Source: Thalassospira sp. MCCC 1A01428
GTDB lineage: Bacteria > Pseudomonadota > Alphaproteobacteria > Rhodospirillales > Thalassospiraceae
Direction: 5' to 3'
Length of the DNA: 64,000 nucleotides
NCBI RefSeq assembly: GCF_002115825.1
Contig: NZ_JFJZ01000021.1
Span: 22,422 to 86,421, forward strand
Shown here: positions 45,014 to 54,139 of the stretch, one piece after another
How positions within the stretch are numbered: position 1 is the stretch's first letter
Layout of the letters: each line of letters opens with the position of its first letter
Notes under the pieces: generated by a model
Seen by the model: only the letters and a program-made list of their open reading frames with translations
Told to the model about the DNA's origin: nothing
The model's database searches: none
Program-made: the position numbers and the translations under genes

Positions 45014-46552
45014 TTACCGGGCCGCAAGCTGGTCGGTATTGCGGGCAAACCAGTTACGAACAGCCTCGATATCCTTATTTGTCATGCCAAGGCCAAGTTT
45101 GGTGCGCCGCCATAAAACATCCTCGGCGGATGTGGCCCATTCCTGATGTACCAGAAAACGAAGTTCGACCTCGTAAAGGTCGCGGGCGATTTGGGTGCCA
45201 AGGTCTTTTGGTTCTTGTGCCGTGTTGACCAGATCAAACAGGCGGGTGCCGTAACAATGCGCCCAGCGTTCGACGATTGGGCCGGGCAGCCACGGCAAAC
45301 GGGTTTTTACATCGTTTAAAAAATGCTGAAAATTGCCATCCGCCATGTTGCCACCGGGCAAGGTGGCGGTTGCTGTCCAGTCGGGCCTGTTATTGCCTAA
45401 AACAGGGGCCAGTTTTTGCATGGCGTGTTCGGCCAACCGGCGATAGGTGGTGATTTTACCACCATAGATCGACAGGATTGCCGGGGCGGTATGGCCGCCG
45501 GTATCAAGGTCAAAAACATAGTCGCGCGTTACGGCGGATGCATTGCTGTTTTTGTCATCATAAAGCGGACGCACGCCCGAATAATGCCACACCACATCAG
45601 CCTGTGTTAGCGGCCTGGCAAGATAGCCGTTTACAAGATCCAGCAGATAGGCAACCTCGCGATCGCTGATGTTAACGTCGGCAGGGTCGCCATCATAGGG
45701 AATATCGGTGGTGCCGATCAGGGTGTAATCACCCTGATAGGGGATGGCAAAGGCAATGCGACCGTCGCCATTTTGAAAAATATAGCAATGATCGTGCGGG
45801 TGAATGCGAGGGACAACAATGTGGCTGCCTTTAACCAGCCGCAAGCCGGCCGCCTTGTCACCAAGGCCCGCCTGCCTAACCATATCGGTCACCCATGGCC
45901 CGGCGGCGTTGACGACGGCGCGGGCTGTAACGGTGGATTGGCGATTGTCACAATTGCCATTCTTGTCAGCGTCGCTGGTGCGAAGGGTGGCTGTCCATGT
46001 GTTGGCATCTCGCGAAAGGGCGATACAGCGTGTGCGGGTTTTAATAACGGCCCCGCGTGATTGGGCATCTAGCGCATTTAGCACCACCAGCCTTGCATCA
46101 TCGACCCAGCAATCGGAATAGGAAAAACCGCTGGTGAATGCGGGCTTAAGGGCTTCGCCTTCTTTTGTGCCGCGCAATGACAGGGCGTGCGAGGCGGGCA
46201 GGCGTTTTCGTTTTGCCAGATGGTCATATAAAAACAATCCGGCACGAAGCATCCATTTGGGGCGCAGGCCCCGATGATGCGGTAAAACAAAGGTTAACGG
46301 CCAAATGATATGCGGGGCCGCGGCCAGCAGCACTTCGCGTTCCTGCAAGGCTTCGCGAACCAGTCGAAACTCGTAATGTTCAAGATAGCGCAATCCGCCG
46401 TGGATCAGTTTGGTTGAGGATGACGAGGTGGCCGATGCAAGGTCGTGCTGTTCGACCAGCAGAACAGACAGGCCGCGTCCGGCGGCATCACGGGCGATAC
46501 CTGCCCCGTTAATGCCGCCGCCAACGACCAGAAGGTCGTAATGTTCAGACAC
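45014..46552 (-). CDS. glpD: Aerobic glycerol-3-phosphate dehydrogenase
   Basis: FAD enzyme oxidising sn-glycerol-3-phosphate to dihydroxyacetone phosphate at the inner membrane and passing electrons to quinone. 512 residues. FAD site: VVGGGINGAGIARDAAGRGL (about residues 9-28), ATSSSSTKLIHGGLRYLEHY, and the C-terminal SIYGGKITTYRRLAEHA block. It starts one base after the end of phnE (46554), on the same strand, so it is the last gene of the phnD-C-E-E operon and is translationally coupled to a phosphonate-type transporter. This is unusual and suggests that the transported compound feeds the glycerol-3-phosphate pool. Confidence 0.95.
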   Translation of the reverse strand: MSEHYDLLVVGGGINGAGIARDAAGRGLSVLLVEQHDLASATSSSSTKLIHGGLRYLEHYEFRLVREALQEREVLLAAAPHIIWPLTFVLPHHRGLRPKWMLRAGLFLYDHLAKRKRLPASHALSLRGTKEGEALKPAFTSGFSYSDCWVDDARLVVLNALDAQSRGAVIKTRTRCIALSRDANTWTATLRTSDADKNGNCDNRQSTVTARAVVNAAGPWVTDMVRQAGLGDKAAGLRLVKGSHIVVPRIHPHDHCYIFQNGDGRIAFAIPYQGDYTLIGTTDIPYDGDPADVNISDREVAYLLDLVNGYLARPLTQADVVWHYSGVRPLYDDKNSNASAVTRDYVFDLDTGGHTAPAILSIYGGKITTYRRLAEHAMQKLAPVLGNNRPDWTATATLPGGNMADGNFQHFLNDVKTRLPWLPGPIVERWAHCYGTRLFDLVNTAQEPKDLGTQIARDLYEVELRFLVHQEWATSAEDVLWRRTKLGLGMTNKDIEAVRNWFARNTDQLAAR

Positions 46553-46553
46553 G

Positions 46554-47378
46554 TCAGATCACCTTTTTACGCAAATATGCAGCAATGGCCTCGCCGATGA
46601 TCACCAGGCCGATAATGGCCAGCAGGATCGTTGCTACGGTTTGCCATGCAAAGGTGTCAATCGCGCCTTGAAGGATGATGCCAATGCCGCCCGCACCAAC
46701 CAGCCCCAACACCGTGCTTTCGCGCAAATTGATGTCCCAGCGCAGGATTGATACGGCAAAGAAAGTCGGCATCACCTGTGGAATAACCCCATAGATCAGG
46801 ATTTTAAAGCGCGATGCGCCAACAGCTTCAAGGGCCTCTATCGGGGCGCGGTCAATTTCCTCGATCGCTTCGCCCAGCAATTTGCCAAGGAAACCAAGCG
46901 AGCGAAAAATGATGGCAAGAATACCTGCCAGCACGCCGGGACCAAAAACAGCCACAAACAGCAATGCCCAGATGATGGTATTCACCGAACGCGACGAAAC
47001 CAGAATGAACCGGCCCAGCCACAGCGTCGCCTTGTTGGGAGTGGTGTTTTGCGCCGCGATCAGGGCAATGGGCAACGACAGAAAGACAGCAAAGAATGTG
47101 GCAATCGTTGCGATGTTGACCGTTTCCAGAAGGGTCCAGGCAATATCCTTCCAGCCGTCAAGCGAGGGCGGAAACATGCGGGCAAACAAATCGCCCATCT
47201 GCATGGGGGCATCCCATAGCCACGGCCAGATAATGTTAATGGTTGAAAGTGACCAGACAAGAGCCAGGGCGACCAGCCCGGTCATGGCAAAGCGGGTCCA
47301 GCGTTCTTTAGAGGTATATCGGGACCATTCGCGCAGAGCGATGGCATCCGGCCCGGATTTTTGCGTGGTAGCTACCAT
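46554..47378 (-). CDS. phnE: Phosphonate-type ABC transporter permease, second copy
   Basis: Inner-membrane permease of 274 residues. ATG 47378 is supported by GGAGGA shortly upstream and overlaps the previous permease gene by 7 bases; a longer frame from 47438 is less likely. About six helices; the EAA loop reads EAVGASRFKILIYGVIPQVMP and the C-terminal VLGLVGAGGIG is typical of PhnE. It would pair with the other PhnE as a heterodimeric channel for PhnC/PhnD. Confidence 0.93.
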   Translation of the reverse strand: MVATTQKSGPDAIALREWSRYTSKERWTRFAMTGLVALALVWSLSTINIIWPWLWDAPMQMGDLFARMFPPSLDGWKDIAWTLLETVNIATIATFFAVFLSLPIALIAAQNTTPNKATLWLGRFILVSSRSVNTIIWALLFVAVFGPGVLAGILAIIFRSLGFLGKLLGEAIEEIDRAPIEALEAVGASRFKILIYGVIPQVMPTFFAVSILRWDINLRESTVLGLVGAGGIGIILQGAIDTFAWQTVATILLAIIGLVIIGEAIAAYLRKKVI

Positions 47379-48181
47379 AGGTTCCTCCGGATCCGGCCGC
47401 TGATGGCCTCGCTGACAAGAATGACGCCAATGATGCACAGCGTAATTGCCAGGGCGAAATCATAGTCGTATCGCCCGAACGCATTGAGAAGCGTTGATCC
47501 GATACCACCCGCCCCGACAATGCCGACAATGGCCGATGCACGCAGGTTGCTATCAAGCTGATAGATTGAAAGGCCGATCTGGCGGGGCATGATTTGCGGG
47601 ATCACGGCATAAAGCAGAGTAACAAAAGTGGCACCCCCGGCGGCCTTGATGGCTTCGACCTGGCCCCAGTCGATTTCCTCGATCCGTTCGGCCAGCATTT
47701 TGGCGACAAAACCGATGGAATAGATTGTCAGTGTTAAAATACCGGCCAGCGGGCCAAACCCGACAGCCTTGACAAAGATAATGGCGACGATCACCGGGTG
47801 AAAGCTGCGGGCGACAATGATAGTGCCGCGCCCGATGATATAAAGCCAGCGCGGGGCAATATTCCGTGCCGAGGCAAAAGCAATGGGCACAGACAAACCC
47901 AACCCCAGCAGGGTCGAGACAATGGCGATTTTGATGCTTTCCATAAAGCCGTCAAACAACAGTTCGCCGCGGATAAAACTGGGCGGGAAAGCGCCTTTGA
48001 AAATACGGATCGCGCGGGGAACACCTTGCTGAATGCGCTCCCAGTCGAAAGGCAGGCTGGTCAGTGCCCACCAGATATAGGCCGCAGTTCCGATAATCAG
48101 CGCCCAGCGCAACACCGGGTTGGCGATAAAGGACGGTTTTTTCCAGGTGCGGCCCGTTGTGGTTTCAACGGTGCTGTTCAT
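47372..48181 (-). CDS. phnE: Phosphonate-type ABC transporter permease, first copy
   Basis: Permease of 269 residues with about six helices. The EAA loop is EAIKAAGGATFVTLLYAVIP then QIMP, followed by IVGIVGAGGIG. It overlaps phnC by 4 bases (ATGA) and the second permease gene by 7. Two adjacent phnE genes are common in marine phnCDE operons. Confidence 0.93.
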   Translation of the reverse strand: MNSTVETTTGRTWKKPSFIANPVLRWALIIGTAAYIWWALTSLPFDWERIQQGVPRAIRIFKGAFPPSFIRGELLFDGFMESIKIAIVSTLLGLGLSVPIAFASARNIAPRWLYIIGRGTIIVARSFHPVIVAIIFVKAVGFGPLAGILTLTIYSIGFVAKMLAERIEEIDWGQVEAIKAAGGATFVTLLYAVIPQIMPRQIGLSIYQLDSNLRASAIVGIVGAGGIGSTLLNAFGRYDYDFALAITLCIIGVILVSEAISGRIRRNLW

Positions 48182-48975
48182 CTTGCCGCTACCTCGCGCA
48201 AATGGGTGCTGCTTTCGGCACCGCCGCGTTCCTCGGCGGGGACACCGGCATAGATTTCATCCATGGCGTCGTTGTTCAGATCGGCGGGGACGCCGTCAAA
48301 TGTGATGCGGCCAAACCGCATGCCGACGATGCGCTGGGTATATTCCTTGGCTTCGTTAACGTTATGAATGTTGATCAGAACCGGCAGGTGCAGCTCGGAT
48401 GCCAGGGCGCGCAGCAATTCCATAATCTGTTTTGATGTTTTCGGGTCGAGCGAGGCGGTTGGTTCATCGGCCAGCAGAATTTCGGGTTCCTGCATCAGGG
48501 CGCGCACCACGCCCACACGCTGGCGTTCCCCGCCCGACAGTTCGTCGGCACGTTTGTTGGCGTAATGGGCAATGCCGACACGTTCCATCAAATGGAATGC
48601 ACGGTCGATATCCTGTTGGGGATAGTTACGTGTCATGGCGCGCCAGGCGGGCAAATACCCCAGGCGGCCAGACTGCACATTTTCCATCACCGTCAGACGG
48701 TTGATCAGGTTAAAGCCCTGAAAAACCATGCCAATGCGGCGGCGTGCCAGGCGCAGGGCCTTGCCCTCAAGTTTGGTCAGTTCGGTGCCGTTCAGTTCGA
48801 TCGAACCTGATGACGGTTCCACCAGTTTGTTGATACAGCGCAGCAGCGTACTTTTACCCGCACCCGATGCGCCAATGATGGCAACAACACTTTCGCCAGG
48901 GACTTCAAGGTTCAGGTTTTTCAACACTGCCTTTTCATCACCATAACGTTTTACAAGTTCCTTGATACGCAGCAT
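48178..48975 (-). CDS. phnC: Phosphonate-type ABC transporter ATP-binding protein
   Basis: Cytoplasmic ATPase of 265 residues with Walker A GASGAGKST, the Q-loop region MVFQGFNLI, signature LSGGERQRVGVVRALMQ and Walker B ILLADEPTASLD. RLTVMENVQSGRLGYLPAWR is a PhnC-type insertion. It lies 79 bases after phnD and overlaps the first permease gene by 4 bases. The gap after phnD fits the usual higher expression of the binding protein. Confidence 0.94.
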   Translation of the reverse strand: MLRIKELVKRYGDEKAVLKNLNLEVPGESVVAIIGASGAGKSTLLRCINKLVEPSSGSIELNGTELTKLEGKALRLARRRIGMVFQGFNLINRLTVMENVQSGRLGYLPAWRAMTRNYPQQDIDRAFHLMERVGIAHYANKRADELSGGERQRVGVVRALMQEPEILLADEPTASLDPKTSKQIMELLRALASELHLPVLINIHNVNEAKEYTQRIVGMRFGRITFDGVPADLNNDAMDEIYAGVPAEERGGAESSTHLREVAAR

Positions 48976-49054
48976 TGCGTTTCCCCGGTAAAATCAACCT
49001 GGCCGGGGCCCAAAAGGACCCCGGTAACATCAGGCCGGTATAAAAAGGCAAAGA

Positions 49055-50059
49055 TTATTTCAGGTTGTCCGGGGTGTATTTAACCCCGTTGGCGGCCTGG
49101 ATTTCGCGAATGACATCCCAGTCTTCCTTGTAGGTAACCGGAATGAATTTCGACACACCCTTAAATTCTTCACCAAGGGCTGTGCCCTTCATATCGAAGG
49201 TAAAGAAGGCTTCCTTGATCTTTTCGATCAGTTCGGGTTTCAGGTTGTAGGCATAGTTGAACGAAGTTGTCGGGAAAGGTTTGCTTTCGTAAATGATCTT
49301 GACTTCATTGGGGTCATACAGGCGGCGCTGAACCATGCGTTCAACCACTTCGGATGCCACAGGGGCGGCATCATAGTCGCCGGCAACGACCCCCAGGATC
49401 GACTGGTCGTGCGACCCGGAATAAACAACTTCATAATCCTTTTCCGGAACGATGCCCTTGGCTGGCAGCAAGGCGCGCGGGGCAAGGTTACCTGAATTTG
49501 ATGTGGGCGAGGTATGGGCAACACGTTTGCCTTTCAAATCGGCAAGCGTGTTAATGCCACTATCCACGCGGGTATATAGTTGCAGCGTGTAACCAAAACG
49601 CCCGTCATCCCCGCCCATCAGGGCAAAGGGAACCGCACCGGCAAGGTTAACCGCAAACGGGGTTGGCCCGGTTGAAAAACCCGCAACATGCAAGCGGCCG
49701 CTGCGCATCGCTTCAACTTCGGCCGAGTTTGATTGCACGGCAAAGAATTGCACATCCTTGCCGGTTACTTTTTCCATATGTTCCAGAAACGGCTTCCAGA
49801 TATCGGCGTAAACCGCCGGGTCTTCGACCGGGGTATATGCGAAAACCAGTGTGTCGGGGTCTTCCTGCTGGTCTGCGGCAGGGGCATCAGCCACAAGATC
49901 GCCGTCCATATCGCAATACATCGGGTCAAGATCGCCATGCGCAATGCAATCATCGGCGGCGCGTGCCGTGCCGGTGTGGGTCATCATGCCCATCATGCCA
50001 AGTGCAGCCAGCATGAGGGTTATTTTTGATGTTTCTGTTTTTTTCGGATGTGAAAACAT
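49055..50059 (-). CDS. phnD: Phosphonate/phosphite/phosphate-type substrate-binding protein
   Basis: Periplasmic binding protein of 334 residues. The start at 50059 gives a signal peptide (about 1-33) ending ARA before ADDC. The mature N-terminus has a short Asp-rich loop YCDMDGDLVADAP, common in marine PhnD-like proteins and possibly calcium-binding. The PhnD fold follows: FAYTPVEDPAVYADIWKPF, FFAVQSNSAEVEAMRSGRLH, and KRVAHTSPTSNSGNLAPR, the last holding Ser/Thr that bind phospho-oxygens. It is the first gene of the operon. Whether it binds phosphonates, phosphite, phosphate or a glycerophospho compound cannot be read from sequence. Confidence 0.93.
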   Translation of the reverse strand: MFSHPKKTETSKITLMLAALGMMGMMTHTGTARAADDCIAHGDLDPMYCDMDGDLVADAPAADQQEDPDTLVFAYTPVEDPAVYADIWKPFLEHMEKVTGKDVQFFAVQSNSAEVEAMRSGRLHVAGFSTGPTPFAVNLAGAVPFALMGGDDGRFGYTLQLYTRVDSGINTLADLKGKRVAHTSPTSNSGNLAPRALLPAKGIVPEKDYEVVYSGSHDQSILGVVAGDYDAAPVASEVVERMVQRRLYDPNEVKIIYESKPFPTTSFNYAYNLKPELIEKIKEAFFTFDMKGTALGEEFKGVSKFIPVTYKEDWDVIREIQAANGVKYTPDNLK

Positions 50060-50143
50060 TTTCGTGGAGCCTTTCTTCCCTGTAACGCTTGAATTATGCC
50101 GTCGTAAAGTGGTTTTGTTGGCATTATTGTTGTTTTTCCCAAC

Positions 50144-50149
50144 ATTATA
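50144..50149 (-). promoter_or_regulatory. Consensus -10 element upstream of phnD
   Basis: TATAAT on the minus strand, 85 bases upstream of the phnD start. No good -35 element at 16-18 bp is seen, which suggests an activated promoter. Confidence 0.4.
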
Positions 50150-50180
50150 GAGCGTTAAAAAGTTTGGAAAGCAACATAAA

Positions 50181-50197
50181 ACTGTCACAAACAGTTA
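50181..50197. promoter_or_regulatory. Candidate operator in the phnD/deoR divergent region
   Basis: AACTGT-N5-ACAGTT, a perfect dyad about 32 bp upstream of the -10 element of phnD and 65 bp upstream of the deoR start. It could bind the DeoR-type regulator. The same bases contain CTGTCAC followed 10 bp later by CAGTTAC, a poor Pho-box-like pair with the wrong 10-bp spacing. Confidence 0.4.
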
Positions 50198-50261
50198 CAA
50201 AAACAACTGCTAATATCCATAAAATCCCCGAAGTCAGGCCAGTTATTGGAAGGATTGGCAT

Positions 50262-51074
50262 TTGCGTATCGGAAAAAAAGAACGACAGAGCCGCATTCTG
50301 CAGGAATTGCAAATTCATCCCCATGTGCGAGTTGCCACATTGGCCGAACGATTCGATGTGGCGACGGAAACCATCCGGCGTGATCTGGATGCATTGGGAC
50401 GTGCCGGGTTGGTGATGCGCCAGTTTGGCGGGGCATCGGCAAAACCAATGGGGCATCAGCCCGATTTGGCCCAACGCCAGTTAGGGGCGGTTGCGGGCAT
50501 TGGCCGCATTGGTGCGCAAGCCGGTAAAATGGTGCAACCCGGCGAGGTTATCATGATTGATGCTGGCTCCACCGTAACCCGGATTGCCCCTTATCTGAGC
50601 AGTGATAACCCGGGCCAGCATCGAACCATTTTGACCAATTGTTATGCGGTGGCGCATGGCATGGGCGAGCAGGCCGCGATTGACGATGTAATTTTGTGTC
50701 CAGGGCAGTTTGACCCGCGTGAAAATGCGGTCTACGGGCATGATACGGTCGATTTTTTGCGCCGCTTTCACGCCAATCGGGCCTTTATCGGCGCATCGGG
50801 CCTGTCATTGCACGGGTTTAGCGATGTAAACCGCAAGGCGGTGGCGGTTAAACGTGCCATGATGGAACGTTCGGACGAAACATGGCTGTTGGTGGATCAT
50901 ACCAAATTTGAACAGCGATATCTGGAAAGTATTGGTCCGTTTAGCACCCTGTGTGGCGTGATTACAGATCAGGCCCCGCCGGAAAATTTACGCGAAAAAC
51001 TGGCCCGTGCCGGTGTCGAGGTGATTGTGGCCGATCCCGAAGCCGGGCTTTCCGATATTCGTATTGTTGTCTAG
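50262..51074 (+). CDS. DeoR/GlpR family transcriptional regulator
   Basis: 270 residues from TTG 50262 (AAGGA 8 bases upstream). An N-terminal helix-turn-helix reads RVATLAERFDVATETIRRDL (about residues 23-42), followed by the sugar-phosphate-sensing DeoR domain with IDAGSTVTRIA, a GASGLSLHGFSD block and LVDHTKF. GlpR-type members respond to glycerol-3-phosphate. It is divergent from phnD-C-E-E-glpD with 202 bases between, so it very probably controls that operon, and the presence of glpD there makes glycerol-3-phosphate a good candidate effector. Confidence 0.9.
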   Translation: MRIGKKERQSRILQELQIHPHVRVATLAERFDVATETIRRDLDALGRAGLVMRQFGGASAKPMGHQPDLAQRQLGAVAGIGRIGAQAGKMVQPGEVIMIDAGSTVTRIAPYLSSDNPGQHRTILTNCYAVAHGMGEQAAIDDVILCPGQFDPRENAVYGHDTVDFLRRFHANRAFIGASGLSLHGFSDVNRKAVAVKRAMMERSDETWLLVDHTKFEQRYLESIGPFSTLCGVITDQAPPENLREKLARAGVEVIVADPEAGLSDIRIVV

Positions 51075-51077
51075 GTC

Positions 51078-51185
51078 AGTTTCTTTCTCCGTCGCCTTTC
51101 CTTTTCTCCCCTTGCTCTCCTTCTCTTTCCGCCTTCTGTTGGGCATTTCCTGCCTGTTTCGGTCCCGTCTTTTATCTTTTCCGCT
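51078..51185 (+). terminator. C-rich, G-poor tract after deoR: probable Rho-dependent termination zone
   Basis: The 100 or so bases after the deoR stop are strongly biased to C and T on the plus strand, with few G and A and no intrinsic hairpin. Such C-over-G stretches are typical Rho loading sites. Confidence 0.4.
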
Positions 51186-51329
51186 GCATAATATTGGTCC
51201 GGTTTGCTTTTTTTCACCTTGTCAGCTTTGCGCTGACAAAGAAACTTACCCATATTCGCAAACAGTATCGCATATGCCGCCGGGTTCCCGCCCCGGTCAG
51301 TATCTATTCTGACACGGAGGATTTATATC

Positions 51330-52721
51330 GTGACTGATCACGCTACAACGCGCACCGAACAAGACACCATGGGCGAAATTGACGTACCCGCCGACCGTTA
51401 TTGGGGCGCGCAGACCCAGCGCTCGCGTGAAAACTTTCGCATTGGCGGAGAAACAATGCCCGAAGCCCTGATCAGGGCCTTTGGCTTGCAAAAGCTGGCG
51501 GCGGCCCGCACCAATAGGGTATTGGGCAATCTTGAACCCAAAATCGCCGATGCCATTCAGGCAGCCGCGCGTGAAGTGGCCGACGGCAAATTGTCTGATC
51601 ATTTTCCGTTGGTGGTGTGGCAAACCGGCAGCGGCACGCAAACCAACATGAATGCCAACGAGGTTATTGCCAACCGGGCGTGCGAATATATGGGGGCGCC
51701 GCTGGGCAAGCGCGAACCGGTTCATCCTAACGACCATGTTAATCGTGGCCAGTCATCCAATGACAGCTTTCCGACCGCCATGCACATTGCTGCGGTGGTT
51801 GAAATTGAAGAACGGCTAAAACCGGCCCTGCGTCATTTGCGTGAAACGCTGGATGCCAAAAGCCGGGCCTTTGACAACATCGTTAAAATTGGCCGGACTC
51901 ATATGCAGGATGCCGTGCCCCTGACTTTGGGGCAGGAATTTTCCGGTTACACCATGCAGATCGAATTGGGGCTGGAGCGGATTGAAGACGCGCTTAAACG
52001 TCTGTCCAAACTGGCACAGGGCGGCACGGCCCTTGGCACCGGGCTTAATGCGCCCGACGGTTTTGACGAACAGTTCGCCCGCGAAATCAGCAGCCTGACC
52101 GGGCTGAATTTTGAAACCGCCGCCAACAAGTTTGAAGCCCTGGCCGCGCATGATGCCTGCGTTGAAATGTCGGGCGTGATGAATGTGCTGGCCGCATCAC
52201 TGATGAAAATTGGCAATGATATTCGGTTGCTGGGTTCCGGGCCGCGGTGCGGGCTGGGCGAATTGATATTGCCTGCTAACGAGCCGGGATCGTCAATTAT
52301 GCCCGGCAAGGTTAACCCGACCCAGGCCGAAGCCCTGACCATGGTGTGCGCGCAAGTGATGGGCAATCATGTGACTGTAACGGTGGCGGGGTCTAACGGG
52401 CACCTTGATCTGAATGTGTTCAAACCGGTAATTATCTATAACCTTTTGCAATCCATTCGTCTGCTTGCCGATGCATCCGTCAGCTTTGCCGATCATTGCA
52501 TTGCCGGGTTGGAGGCCGATCAGGAAAAGATTGATCTTTATGTTGAACAAAGCCTGATGCTGGTAACGGCCCTGGCACCACATATTGGTTATGATAATGC
52601 CGCTGCCGTTGCCAAAAAGGCGCATAAGGACCGGTCCAGCCTGAAAGAAGCCTGCCTTGCGCTTGGTTTTCTTGACGGGGATAAATTTGACGAACTTGTC
52701 CGGGCTCGCGATATGATCTGA
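51330..52721 (+). CDS. fumC: Class II fumarate hydratase
   Basis: TCA-cycle enzyme interconverting fumarate and malate; iron-independent homotetramer. 463 residues. It starts at GTG 51330 with GGAGG 9 bases upstream. Landmarks are [45 protein letters not shown] and the superfamily signature [15 protein letters not shown]. It stands alone and is convergent with the DUF2867 gene. Confidence 0.97.
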   Translation: MTDHATTRTEQDTMGEIDVPADRYWGAQTQRSRENFRIGGETMPEALIRAFGLQKLAAARTNRVLGNLEPKIADAIQAAAREVADGKLSDHFPLVVWQTGSGTQTNMNANEVIANRACEYMGAPLGKREPVHPNDHVNRGQSSNDSFPTAMHIAAVVEIEERLKPALRHLRETLDAKSRAFDNIVKIGRTHMQDAVPLTLGQEFSGYTMQIELGLERIEDALKRLSKLAQGGTALGTGLNAPDGFDEQFAREISSLTGLNFETAANKFEALAAHDACVEMSGVMNVLAASLMKIGNDIRLLGSGPRCGLGELILPANEPGSSIMPGKVNPTQAEALTMVCAQVMGNHVTVTVAGSNGHLDLNVFKPVIIYNLLQSIRLLADASVSFADHCIAGLEADQEKIDLYVEQSLMLVTALAPHIGYDNAAAVAKKAHKDRSSLKEACLALGFLDGDKFDELVRARDMI

Positions 52722-52758
52722 TGTGCCTTGCTGCGGCACCGGTTTTAACGACATTTGG

Positions 52759-52777
52759 CCGGGCGTTTGACGCCCGG
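52759..52777. terminator. Hairpin between convergent fumC and DUF2867 genes
   Basis: CCGGGCG-N5-CGCCCGG, 38 bases after the fumC stop and just past the DUF2867 stop. No long T-run, so efficiency is uncertain. Confidence 0.55.
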
Positions 52778-52782
52778 TCAAT

Positions 52783-53295
52783 TTACCGGGGGTAAGCAGC
52801 CCTAAGCATGGTCGGAACGATGACCCTGTGAAAGGGCATGATGGTTGCCAGATAGGCCCGGCCAAAAAGGTTGTGGCGCTTTGTCAGGGTTATGGCACGG
52901 ATCAATGTCTGATCATTGGCAATATGTTCAATTTCAATCACCAGCCTGAAATCAAGATGCCGGTCATCCAGGCCCAGCGTAATCGATGTATCGGTGCGGT
53001 CAATCACCGGGAAAATGCCAATAATATTCGGGTTGTCGCTGTCATTTGCGCCCGATTTCAAACCAAGCGGACTTACCAAAAGGTCACGCAACCGCATCAG
53101 GTGAATAATCCAGTCCGGCCTCGACATCATGATTTTTTGTGCGGCATTCTCAGGTGTGATGCCGTGCTCCGACGTTGTGATTGTGAAGGCATCGGCCCAG
53201 TCGGCAGTTGGAAAGGATATATGAGGCAAGGATACCGGAACAGCAGCTGCATTTGACACGTGGTGATCCTTTTTCGAACGTCCAGAGACATACAT
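52783..53295 (-). CDS. DUF2867 family protein
   Basis: 170 residues. The pattern PTADWADAFTI, PDWIIHLMRLRD, IIGIFPVI, LGLDDRHLDFRLVIE and FGRAYLATIMPFHRVIVP fits DUF2867, a family of unknown function related in fold to START/Bet v1-like proteins. No signal peptide or membrane segment. It stands alone between fumC (convergent) and the copper-related pair (divergent). Confidence 0.8.
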   Translation of the reverse strand: MYVSGRSKKDHHVSNAAAVPVSLPHISFPTADWADAFTITTSEHGITPENAAQKIMMSRPDWIIHLMRLRDLLVSPLGLKSGANDSDNPNIIGIFPVIDRTDTSITLGLDDRHLDFRLVIEIEHIANDQTLIRAITLTKRHNLFGRAYLATIMPFHRVIVPTMLRAAYPR

Positions 53296-53441
53296 ATTGC
53301 CATCATGCCCGGAACATACTGAGTGACGGAATTGTCGTATCAGCTGATTTCGGGTGTATCAAGAACATGTTAAGCGCCGTGATGTTGCAGCATTAGACGA
53401 TCCGTTCGGGGTGATTTGTTAAAATACGTGATCAATATGGG

Positions 53442-53466
53442 CCGGGCCGGGGTTTCCTCGGCCCGG
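53442..53466 (+). terminator. GC-rich hairpin upstream of the DUF2946-like gene
   Basis: CCGGGCCG-N9-CGGCCCGG followed by TTTG. It could be a terminator or leader hairpin; nothing obvious reads into it. Confidence 0.35.
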
Positions 53467-53516
53467 TTTGATATATAACATTGCCGATTGAACAGCGATT
53501 GGGCATATCATCCTGT

Positions 53517-54101
53517 ATGGCAGCAAAATATTCCGCATTTTTGCCGTATCCTGCCACGGTGGTTTCTGCGCCGATGGCACGATTACGCCGCACCTTTAAC
53601 GGTGTTCAAGGCTCCCTGCGAACTGGTTTGCGGGTGTGGGGGCTGATTTTTGTTGTCATTCTGGCATCCCTGACCCAGGCGGGTGTGCCGCTTGCGTTGC
53701 ATGGGGCCGGTGGAAGCGGGCCCGGGTCGTTTCAGGCCAGGTCCGACATTATCTATATCTGCACCGGAAGTGGTATTCAGCCGGTTCGCCTTGGGCCGGT
53801 AAAGGGTGGCAGCACGAATGTTGCAGGTGTTGCGGCGTCATCATCTTCGCTGGCGAGCGATGATAATATCGTTGTTAATGCTAATGCTGCGACCACTGGT
53901 TCGGCTGGTAAGGCCGCACCTTCCCATGCTTTTTGTGCCCATTGTGCTTTTTGCCATGCCATCCCGGCGCTTGCAGCGGGCTTTATATATTCCCATCCGG
54001 TTTTGCAAACCCGGTTTGCCCCTGTTCCGGCGGGGCAGGAGGCAGGCTTTATTCTGGCCGTTGTCGGGTTTGCGCCGCGTGGTCCCCCGGTTTTCATCTG
54101 A
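53517..54101 (+). CDS. DUF2946-like membrane-associated protein
   Basis: About 194 residues; the start is uncertain (ATG 53517, ATG 53574 and TTG 53481 are in frame and none has a strong ribosome site). A hydrophobic segment (VWGLIFVVILASLTQAGVPL) is followed by a low-complexity part and then the Cys/His cluster SHAFCAHCAFCHA, and it ends GFAPRGPPVFI. The Cys cluster and the ARGPP-like end match DUF2946, small proteins usually found with copper proteins. It is followed by a PCu(A)C chaperone gene, which fits a copper-handling role. Confidence 0.7.
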   Translation: MAAKYSAFLPYPATVVSAPMARLRRTFNGVQGSLRTGLRVWGLIFVVILASLTQAGVPLALHGAGGSGPGSFQARSDIIYICTGSGIQPVRLGPVKGGSTNVAGVAASSSSLASDDNIVVNANAATTGSAGKAAPSHAFCAHCAFCHAIPALAAGFIYSHPVLQTRFAPVPAGQEAGFILAVVGFAPRGPPVFI

Positions 54102-54139
54102 TCGATCAATTCGGCGGCGTTTTATTTTCAATCAGAGAA

